Source: Phycisphaerae bacterium
Lineage (GTDB): Bacteria > Planctomycetota > Phycisphaerae > Phycisphaerales > SM1A02
Length of the DNA stretch: 6,438 nucleotides
Reading direction: 5' to 3'
NCBI GenBank assembly: GCA_016873355.1
Contig: VGXK01000121.1
Coordinates: 1 to 6,438 of the forward strand
Positions 1-5,469 of the stretch are shown piece by piece. The translations under genes were made by a program, and so were the position numbers. The notes beneath the pieces were generated by a model, which had not been told where the DNA came from, did no database searches, and worked only from the letters and a program-made list of their open reading frames with translations. The first letter of the stretch is position 1. Each line of letters opens with the position of its first letter.

Positions 1-228
1 CACGAGCGGCGCCCCGCGCGCGGACGCCGCCGCCTGCGGGACCGTCGCCTCGTCGGCGCCGACCGCGACGCGGCATCGAGCGCACTCGGAGAGGTGCAGC
101 GCGATGGCGCCCGACCGCTCGTCCTCGAGCGATCCGTCGCACCAGGCCGCGAGATCGATCGGCGACGGGCACGGAGTGCCCGCGTCGTCGCGATCGTTCG
201 ATGCCGGGATCTGGTGCCGAGGCGTCAT
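1..228 (-). CDS. Zinc-finger (zf-HC2 type) anti-sigma-like protein, C-terminus cut off by window edge
   Basis: The first 76 residues are visible; the rest lies beyond the left edge. The diagnostic part is HLSECARCR, an HxxxCxxC zinc motif with H45, C49 and C52. It is preceded by LAAWCDGSLEDER, which matches the usual helix of zf-HC2 anti-sigma domains; C20 or C30 could supply the fourth zinc ligand. In this family the N-terminal domain binds and holds a cognate ECF sigma factor, often with a transmembrane segment and a sensor domain further on, but that part is not visible here. The ATG at 228 is well supported by an AGGGAG Shine-Dalgarno six bases upstream (235-240). The gene follows the sigma-factor stop by 24 bases on the same strand, so co-transcription is likely. 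The family call is good. Whether the protein truly inhibits the neighbouring sigma factor is inferred from the arrangement. Confidence 0.8.
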   Translation of the reverse strand, partial: MTPRHQIPASNDRDDAGTPCPSPIDLAAWCDGSLEDERSGAIALHLSECARCRVAVGADEATVPQAAASARGAPLV

Positions 229-252
229 CGGAGGCTCCCTTGGAAGTAGGCG

Positions 253-876
253 TCAGGCGGCGCCGGCATCCCCGCGCCTGCCTCGTGCCGGCGGCGGCGC
301 CGCCGCGGAATCGCGTGCCTCCGGCCGATCCAGACCGAGCAACGCGCGCAATCGGACCACCGCCTTGTGGTGGGCGCTCCGCACGGTCTGCGGTTCGATC
401 TCGAGCCGCTTCGCGATCTGCTCGACCGTGAGTCCCTGGCGATGCATCAGCAGCAGCACCGTGCGCTGCTGCTCGGAGAGCGCCTCGAGCGGAAGCGAGT
501 TCGTCTCGTCGAGAACGCCGTTCCGCGCCGCCGCCGATTCGACCGCCGGATCCTCGATCGTCCGCGGCTCGGCGTCACGCGAGATGGGAAGCGCTCGGCG
601 TCGCGTGCGCTCGTGCACCACGCTGCGCGTGATGACGGCCAGGTAGGTCTCGATGCGGGCGCGCCGGGAGTCGAAGGCGCGAAGCAGGCGGAAATCGTCG
701 CGCACGAGCCGCACGAAGACCTCCTGCGCATCGTCGTCCGAGTCGCCGATCGCGCCGCGGGCGGCGCGCCGCGCCACCGCCAGCACGAGCGGCGCCGCGA
801 AGCGCACGAACCGCGACCACTGGTCCGGGTCTCCGGCAAGGCACGCGTCGAGATCGAACGGGAGTGGATCGGACAC
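253..876 (-). CDS. ECF-type sigma-70 family RNA polymerase sigma factor
   Basis: Directs RNA polymerase to a specific set of promoters. From the GTG at 876 it is 207 residues, normal for ECF factors. Region 2 covers about residues 8-95: the opening FDLDACLAGDPDQWSRFV resembles the usual ECF N-terminus, and DDDAQEVFVRLV (47-58) is the typical core-binding helix. Region 4 covers about 131-181, with LSEQQRTVLLLMHRQGLT followed by the helix-turn-helix VEQIAKRLEIEPQTVRSAHH. A low-complexity Ala/Pro/Arg tail ends the protein. The start is uncertain. GTG 876 sits just before conserved region 2 but has no clear Shine-Dalgarno. An in-frame ATG at 996 would add 40 Pro/Ala/Arg-rich residues, also lacks a ribosome site, and would leave only 30 bases to the divergent gene. 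The frame stays open even further upstream, but that is a shadow of the plus-strand gene. The adjacent zinc-finger gene suggests control by an anti-sigma factor. Confidence 0.87.
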   Translation of the reverse strand: MSDPLPFDLDACLAGDPDQWSRFVRFAAPLVLAVARRAARGAIGDSDDDAQEVFVRLVRDDFRLLRAFDSRRARIETYLAVITRSVVHERTRRRALPISRDAEPRTIEDPAVESAAARNGVLDETNSLPLEALSEQQRTVLLLMHRQGLTVEQIAKRLEIEPQTVRSAHHKAVVRLRALLGLDRPEARDSAAAPPPARGRRGDAGAA

Positions 877-1026
877 GGGGCGGGGACTCGCGAGCCTGCG
901 GACGGCGGGCGCCGCTGCCTCCGCCGCCGGTTCGATGGCTTGGACGCTACCGCGCGGCGCGCGGGGATGGATGCGCGTTCGATCGCCTACCACCATTGGG
1001 ACGACAACGACGGAAGGATCCGCAGC
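877..1026. promoter_or_regulatory. Divergent intergenic region between sigma factor and propeller-cytochrome gene
   Basis: With the sigma factor starting at 876, this 150-base stretch separates two divergently transcribed genes and should hold both promoters. I found no convincing -35/-10 pair on either strand. The only clear element is the GGAAGG Shine-Dalgarno at 1012-1017 for the plus-strand gene. If the sigma factor instead starts at 996, most of this stretch is coding and only 30 bases separate the two starts. Confidence 0.4.
1012..1017 (+). promoter_or_regulatory. Ribosome binding site deciding the start of the propeller-cytochrome gene
   Basis: GGAAGG lies nine bases before the ATG at 1027. 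It fixes this start over the open frame that continues upstream, because the protein from 1027 begins directly with a signal peptide. Confidence 0.7.
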
Positions 1027-3672
1027 ATGCAGAAATCCCGCGACGGCGCAAAGATCGTTGCTTCGATCGTGTTCTCGGTGCTCGGTGCGGCGGCGCCGCC
1101 GTCGGCGGGGCAATCGTTCGTCAACTGGGAGTCGCCGCACGTCCATCCGCTCGACCGCACGCCGGACGGCCTGACGCTCCTGGCCGTGAACACGGCCGAT
1201 GCGCGGCTCGAGATCTTCACGCTCGCGGCGCCCGCGCCGGTGCTCATTCGATCGGTGCCGGTCGGCCTCGACCCGATCTCGGTGCGGGCTCGCACGAACG
1301 GCGAAGCGTGGGTCGTCAATCACCTTTCGGACTCGATCAGCATCGTAGACCTTGCGAGCGGCCGCGTGGTGCGCACGCTTGCCGTCGGCGACGAGCCCGC
1401 GGATGTCGTCTTCGCGGGAACGCCGGCGCGGGCCATCGTCACGCTGTCGCAGCCGAATCGACTGCTCGTGCTCGACGCCGCGGCGCCCGGCGCGCCTCTT
1501 GCGAACCTTCTCCTCCAGGGCGAGGACCCGCGCGCGCTCGCGGTGTCGCCCGATGGCGCCCGCGTGATCGCGGCGATCTTCGAATCGGGCAATCACACGA
1601 CCGCGGTGCAGCGCGCGGCGGTGAACAACCCGAACGGTCCCTACGGCGGGCAGAATCCGCCGCCGAATTCGGGCGACGAATTCGTGCCGCCCATCGCCGT
1701 CGGTCTCGCGGATCCGCCGCCGGTGGCGCAGATCGTGCGCAAGGTCGGCTCCTCCTGGCTCGACGGGAACGGCCGCAACTGGACGAACTTCGTCGGGTGG
1801 GACGTGCATGATCACGATGCGGCGATCGTCGATGCGAATTCGTTCGCGGTGAGCTACGCGAACGGACTCATGACGACGGTCGTCGGCACCGAGGCGATGA
1901 ACGACATCCGCTTCGAGAGCAACGTGAACGGCATCTTCGTCCGCTCGCGGATCGCCTCCTTCCCGATCGGCTCGCCGACGGCGACGACGACGGCGGATCT
2001 GAATCCGCATCTGGACTATTCGACGAGCTCGGTCGACCCATCGCTCCGGGAGCTTTCGATCGCCGACCCTCGCGCGATCGCGTGGAGCCCGGACGGTTCG
2101 ACGGCGTTCGTGGCCGGAATCGGCTCGAACATCGTGATCGCCGCGAACGCCTCCGGCGCGCGATCCGCCACGATCGAGGTCGGCGCCGGACCGAGCGGGC
2201 TGGCGCTGTCGCCGGACGGTCTGCGCCTCTGGGTGCTGAATCGATTCGACGCGAGCATCTCGCAGATCGAAGTGGCGAGCGGCACCGTGAGCGCCACCGT
2301 TCCGTTCCACGACGCCACCCCCGAGGTGATCCGCGCGGGTCGACCGTTCCTGTTCGACGCGCATCGAACCTCGGGCCTGGGCCAGGCTTCGTGCGCGTCG
2401 TGCCACGTCGACGCGCGCACCGATCATCTGGCGTGGGATCTCGGCGATCCGAGCGGCGCCATGACGCCCTTCGATGCGGTGTGCGTCGCCGACGGCGCAT
2501 GCATCGACTGGCACCCCATGAAGGGACCGCTCGTCACGCAGACGCTTCAGGGCATCATCGGCACCGAGCCGTTCCACTGGCGAGGCGAGAAGCACGGGCT
2601 CGAGGACTTCAACGTGGCCTTCACGAATCTCCAGGGCGCGGACTCGCAGCTCGCCCCCGAGGAGATGAACGCGCTCGAGGCGTACGTGGCCACGATCGTC
2701 TTCCCTCCGAATCCGAATCGGAACCTCGACGGCACGCTGCGCACGGCGCTTCCGGTGACGAACGGCATCGGCAACCCCCAGAGCGGTTTCAACCTCTTCA
2801 ACACGCTCCAGGTCCTTCCGGGGGCGCCGGGCGGCAACACGCGCTGCGTCGATTGCCATCCGCTGCCCACGGGAACGAGCCAGGAGATCGGCATTCCGCT
2901 CGGTCCCGTGCCGCAGAACCGCAAGACCGCGCAACTCCGCAACATGCACGAGAAGACGGGCGCGGATCGCAATTCGACGAACGCCAATCGCGGCTTCGGA
3001 TTCAACCACGACAGCGAGTTCATGACGCTGCCCGACGTGCTCGCCGTGGGCTTCCAGTTCCCGCCCGGGCCGCCGGGCGCGCAGCAGCGCCGCGACATCG
3101 AGGCGTTCTGCCTCAGCTTCGCCACCGACACGCACGCCGGCGTCGGTGCGCAGACGACCGCGTCGAACGGCGGCGGCGCCGGCGACAACGCCGCGCTCAT
3201 CTCCCAGATGCTCACGCTCGCCAACTCGGGGCAGGTGGGGTTGATCGTGAAGGGTCGCGTCGACGGCGTGCCGCGAGGCTGGATGCTTCTCGGCGGAACC
3301 ATGCGATCGGATCGCGCCGCGGAGTCGATCTCGCCGGAAGCGCTGCTCGCGCTCGCGGCGCCGGGAAGCGAACTGACCTACACGCTCGTTCCGAACGGAA
3401 TGCAGGTGCGCCTCGGCGTCGATCGGGACGAGGACGGCTGGTGGGATCGCGACGAGATCGACGCGGGCAGCGATCCGGCGGATGCGACGAGCGTGCCCGG
3501 TCGCGGCTGTGCCGCGGATCTCGCGGGCAGCGACGGCATCGTCGACGGGAACGATCTCGGCGTGCTGCTCGGTCAGTGGGGAGTCGGCGGCAGCGCCGAT
3601 CTCGACGGCAATGGAACGGTCGACGGCTCCGATCTCGGCGAACTTCTGGGCGCGTGGGGCGAGTGCCCGTAG
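1027..3672 (+). CDS. Exported YVTN beta-propeller / diheme cytochrome c protein with C-terminal GC-type dockerin
   Basis: An 881-residue exported protein, probably a surface or periplasmic redox protein; its substrate is unknown. Residues 1-28 form a signal peptide, with basic K3, R5 and K9, a hydrophobic core at 10-22 and likely cleavage near PPSAG-Q. A beta-propeller of YVTN type covers about 50-190 and 345-430, seen in repeated units such as SISIVDLASGRVVRTLAVGD, LAVSPDGARV and LALSPDGLRLWVLN. Residues 195-340 are a Pro/Asn-rich insertion. Two c-heme domains follow: CASCH at 456-460 and CVDCH at 607-611. Each is followed by the pattern typical of diheme peroxidase/MauG-like proteins (TLQGIIGTEPFHWRGE; KTAQLRNMHEKTG then GFNHDSEFMTLPDVL). 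Met479, Met498 and Met640 are possible axial ligands; C486 and C492 could form a disulfide. An acidic DRDEDGWWDRDE loop (799-810) resembles a thrombospondin-3 calcium site. The C-terminus (828-881) has two dockerin-like repeats between C828 and C880. The gene diverges from the sigma factor. Domain calls are firm; the enzymatic role is not known. Confidence 0.9.
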   Translation: MQKSRDGAKIVASIVFSVLGAAAPPSAGQSFVNWESPHVHPLDRTPDGLTLLAVNTADARLEIFTLAAPAPVLIRSVPVGLDPISVRARTNGEAWVVNHLSDSISIVDLASGRVVRTLAVGDEPADVVFAGTPARAIVTLSQPNRLLVLDAAAPGAPLANLLLQGEDPRALAVSPDGARVIAAIFESGNHTTAVQRAAVNNPNGPYGGQNPPPNSGDEFVPPIAVGLADPPPVAQIVRKVGSSWLDGNGRNWTNFVGWDVHDHDAAIVDANSFAVSYANGLMTTVVGTEAMNDIRFESNVNGIFVRSRIASFPIGSPTATTTADLNPHLDYSTSSVDPSLRELSIADPRAIAWSPDGSTAFVAGIGSNIVIAANASGARSATIEVGAGPSGLALSPDGLRLWVLNRFDASISQIEVASGTVSATVPFHDATPEVIRAGRPFLFDAHRTSGLGQASCASCHVDARTDHLAWDLGDPSGAMTPFDAVCVADGACIDWHPMKGPLVTQTLQGIIGTEPFHWRGEKHGLEDFNVAFTNLQGADSQLAPEEMNALEAYVATIVFPPNPNRNLDGTLRTALPVTNGIGNPQSGFNLFNTLQVLPGAPGGNTRCVDCHPLPTGTSQEIGIPLGPVPQNRKTAQLRNMHEKTGADRNSTNANRGFGFNHDSEFMTLPDVLAVGFQFPPGPPGAQQRRDIEAFCLSFATDTHAGVGAQTTASNGGGAGDNAALISQMLTLANSGQVGLIVKGRVDGVPRGWMLLGGTMRSDRAAESISPEALLALAAPGSELTYTLVPNGMQVRLGVDRDEDGWWDRDEIDAGSDPADATSVPGRGCAADLAGSDGIVDGNDLGVLLGQWGVGGSADLDGNGTVDGSDLGELLGAWGECP
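3508..3669 (+). other. GC-type dockerin-like domain (two calcium repeats) at the protein C-terminus
   Basis: This encodes residues 828-881 of the propeller-cytochrome protein. Repeat 1 is DLAGSDGIVDGNDLGVLLGQ and repeat 2 is DLDGNGTVDGSDLGELLGAW. Asp/Asn ligands stand at EF-hand-loop spacing (D858, D860, N862, D869). Cysteines C828 and C880 bracket the pair. The CAADLA opening and ECP ending match the cysteine-bracketed dockerin form common in Phycisphaerales exoproteins, where it is thought to serve as an anchoring or sorting tail. The taxonomic and anchoring statements are recalled family knowledge and were not tested. Confidence 0.75.
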
Positions 3673-3753
3673 GAGCCGCCTCACGCGCCCGGTCCGAGTT
3701 CGGCCGAAGTGTCCGCGGTGCTCAGCCCGCGCCGGAGCGAGCCGCGAGCGCGC
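3673..3753. other. Intergenic stretch between convergent reading frames
   Basis: These 81 bases separate the plus-strand cytochrome stop from the end of the minus-strand half-dockerin frame. A termination signal would be expected here. I saw only short palindromes such as TTCGGCCGAA at 3699-3708 and no stem followed by a T-run on either strand, so no terminator is called. Confidence 0.4.
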
Positions 3754-3837
3754 TCAGCCCGGGCACGGTCCCCGCACTCCGAGCAGCGTTCCGAGATCGC
3801 CGCCGTCGACGACGCGGTCGTCGTTGAAGTCGGTGGC
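3754..3837 (-). pseudogene. Out-of-frame half-dockerin segment downstream of the small gene
   Basis: Read on the minus strand, this encodes ATDFNDDRVVDGGDLGTLLG followed by VRGPCPG and a stop. This is one dockerin-like calcium repeat with a CPG-type ending, close to DLDGNGTVDGSDLGELLGAW of the facing gene. The frame is -1 relative to the 68-residue gene that stops at 3852, only 14 bases before this segment. It has no start or ribosome site of its own; the ATG at 4008 in this frame precedes an arginine-rich out-of-frame stretch. The usual Trp of LLGAWG is replaced by Arg (CGG), a single T-to-C difference from TGG. The best reading is the frameshifted C-terminus of the small gene, through either real decay or a sequence error. 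Only one repeat is present, whereas dockerins normally have two. Confidence 0.55.
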
Positions 3838-3851
3838 GCCGCCGCGCGTCG

Positions 3852-4058
3852 TCAGCCGCCGCCGTTTCCCGAACCGCCCGAGCCTCCGGTCGTGGGCGGG
3901 TCGGCCGTCGAGCAGGTGAACTCCCAGACTCGCTGTCCGTCCACCATCTTCGAGCGAACCTCGACGACCTTGTAGCCGTTTCGGATCTTGCCGCTGATCG
4001 AGTCCCACGCGAGCGAGCCGGAGACCTGGTTGGGATGAGTTTCGACGACGATGGCCAT
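3852..4058 (-). CDS. Small protein of unknown function with Gly/Ser-rich C-terminus (68 aa)
   Basis: I do not recognise the family. The protein is soluble-looking, with no signal peptide or membrane segment. Its N-terminal 53 residues have alternating hydrophobic and polar positions suggesting beta strands, including a conserved-looking core GYKVVEVRSKMVDGQRVWEF followed by C54 (Trp-Glu-Phe-Thr-Cys). The last 15 residues are a PPTTGGSGGSGNGGG linker that ends abruptly at TGA. A strong GGAGG ribosome site five bases upstream (4064-4068) supports the ATG at 4058. The start lies one base after the stop of the lipoprotein gene, so translational coupling is likely. A linker-like tail with nothing after it is odd and fits the idea that a dockerin segment, now out of frame just downstream, was once attached. 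With that frame restored the protein would be roughly 100 residues. Confidence 0.75.
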   Translation of the reverse strand: MAIVVETHPNQVSGSLAWDSISGKIRNGYKVVEVRSKMVDGQRVWEFTCSTADPPTTGGSGGSGNGGG

Positions 4059-4059
4059 G

Positions 4060-5439
4060 TCAACCTCCGGATTCCTTGCGAATGGATTCTGCGATCCAGG
4101 CGATCAGTTTCGACTTCCGGTTCGTGGCGATGCCGGTTCCGTCGGCCGCCACGATCCACGCGCCGACCGCGTCGGATCCACGCGCGCGCTCGCGCTCGAA
4201 GGCAGCGAGCAGCACCGGATCGTTGCCGGCGGCGCGGCTCAGGATCGAGAGCGCCTTCGGCGCCTCGAAGCCGCGCAACTCGTCGAGCAGCTCGGAATAG
4301 CGCTCGTCCTCGTCCGTGAATGCCGTCGGCGACTCGGGAATCGCCTCGCCGTCGACCACCTGGAACGTGGGAATGAGCGGACCGATGCGCCCGTGCGAGT
4401 CGATCGCCACGTCGAAGCCCTGGTAGCCGAAGATCACCGGCTCGACGAAGGTCTCCGACATGCCGACCGAACGGCCGCTCGCGAAGGTTGCGCGCGCCGA
4501 CACGCCGGGAAGCGGCATGCCGGTGGGGTCCCTTCCGCTTCCGACCTTCGAAAGCTGCTCGTTGATCTCGGTGACGGTGATGCCGTTCTCGAGCGAGCCG
4601 CGCGCGTCCCCGACCGGCTGCGCGGCGCCCGCGTCGGCGCCCGTTCCGAGCGTCGAGTTCGCGGTGAGCACCACGTCGAAGCTCTTCGCGCCGAAGACCT
4701 GCGTGACCACGCGGAGGAACCACGGGCCTTCGCCTTCGGGCGGTACGACGCAGTCGAGCAGATGCTCGCGCTTCGCCTGCTCGAGCAGCGCGGTCATGGC
4801 GGCGGCGTCGATGCCGTAGGTGTAGCACTGCGTGATCGTGAGCGATCCGGTGGCGCTCGCCGCGCCGAGAATGCTGAAGGCGATCGGCACCGACTGCACC
4901 GGCACCGCGATGCTCAAGCCGCCCGAGTTCGACACTTGGAACGTGTAGCTCGGGAATCCGGCGGCGGGGAAGCGCTCCCAGGGCTTCAGCGGATCGTCGG
5001 GATCGCGCCAGGCGCGCGGCAGCACGAGCGCCGGATCGTCGTCGCGAGGTTCGCCTGCGCGGCCGCGGTAGAAGTCGCCGTAGGTCGTCGGGAAGAGTCG
5101 GCACACGCGCAGATCCGTGGGGAGGAAACCCCGCTCGCGGTAGCGCTTGCTCTGATCGGCGACGGTGCGATTCACGAGGAAGACGTCGCCCGGCTGCATG
5201 TCCTGGCTGAGCGGATAGAGCGGGATCACCTGGCTCGCGCGGATCACCATGCACCAGTCGCGAGCGACGAGTTCCATCTGACGCTCCTTCTGTCGCATGG
5301 CGATCTCGGCGCAGCCGCCGATGCCGAGTAGCGCGGCGGCGCCGAGCGCCACGGCGGCGAATGCGGCGGGCGGCACGCAGGCCGATGCGCCTCGGGCGTT
5401 CTCTCGTCGTCCGCGATTCCGGTCGAAGTGCTTCGTCAT
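4060..5439 (-). CDS. Putative lipoprotein of unknown function (459 aa)
   Basis: I do not recognise a named family. The N-terminus has a long basic region (residues 1-20, rich in Arg), a hydrophobic segment (24-41) and a lipobox-like IGGC with C43 as the likely lipidated cysteine, so the protein is probably membrane-attached and faces the periplasm. After it comes a segment MVIRASQVIPLYPLSQDMQP-GDVFLV (64-89) that looks conserved; the rest is a soluble domain without further membrane segments. A Ser/Gly/Thr-rich stretch lies at 172-202, and an acidic helical stretch (TDEDERYSELLDEL) begins near 375. No catalytic motif is evident. The start at 5439 is supported by GGAG seven bases upstream (5447-5450). 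The gene follows the lipase by 30 bases, and its stop is one base before the start of the 68-residue gene, so the three form an operon. The lipobox has Ile at -3, which is acceptable but not ideal. Confidence 0.8.
   Translation of the reverse strand: MTKHFDRNRGRRENARGASACVPPAAFAAVALGAAALLGIGGCAEIAMRQKERQMELVARDWCMVIRASQVIPLYPLSQDMQPGDVFLVNRTVADQSKRYRERGFLPTDLRVCRLFPTTYGDFYRGRAGEPRDDDPALVLPRAWRDPDDPLKPWERFPAAGFPSYTFQVSNSGGLSIAVPVQSVPIAFSILGAASATGSLTITQCYTYGIDAAAMTALLEQAKREHLLDCVVPPEGEGPWFLRVVTQVFGAKSFDVVLTANSTLGTGADAGAAQPVGDARGSLENGITVTEINEQLSKVGSGRDPTGMPLPGVSARATFASGRSVGMSETFVEPVIFGYQGFDVAIDSHGRIGPLIPTFQVVDGEAIPESPTAFTDEDERYSELLDELRGFEAPKALSILSRAAGNDPVLLAAFERERARGSDAVGAWIVAADGTGIATNRKSKLIAWIAESIRKESGG
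4064..4068 (-). promoter_or_regulatory. Ribosome binding site of the small gene, inside the lipoprotein's last codons
   Basis: GGAGG lies five bases before the ATG at 4058. The same bases form the final Gly-Gly codons (GGA GGT) and run into the TGA of the lipoprotein gene. Ribosomes finishing the upstream gene would sit on this site, which supports translational coupling. Confidence 0.75.
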
Positions 5440-5469
5440 GAACTCGCTCCAGGTCCTCGGGTTCCAGAT

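Noticed and set aside
940..945. TTGGAC as a -35 box for the cytochrome gene
   Set aside because: No acceptable -10 element lies 16-18 bases downstream; the match is likely chance.
877..3684. Very long open frame on the minus strand continuing upstream of the sigma factor
   Set aside because: Its product is an Arg/His/Glu-rich low-complexity chain antisense to the well-supported cytochrome gene. It is a high-GC shadow frame; only the last part (253-876) is a real gene.
3699..3708. TTCGGCCGAA palindrome as a terminator or operator
   Set aside because: It is only 10 bases, the flanks do not extend the symmetry, there is no T-run, and chance palindromes are common in DNA of this composition.
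2082..3827. 581-codon plus-strand open frame overlapping the cytochrome gene
   Set aside because: Extremely Arg-rich and out of frame with the gene that carries both CxxCH motifs and the dockerin; a shadow.
3852..3863. Programmed -1 frameshift at GGC-GGC-GGC-TGA joining the small gene to the half-dockerin
   Set aside because: A -1 slip would re-pair a GGC-reading tRNA with CGG, which is not cognate, and the tract is not an X-XXY-YYZ slippery heptamer. An indel or sequence error is simpler.
4051..5331. Long plus-strand open frame opposite the lipoprotein gene
   Set aside because: Arg/Ala/Glu-rich product with no recognisable domain, antisense to a gene with a signal sequence and good ribosome site. 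Typical shadow frame in high-GC DNA.
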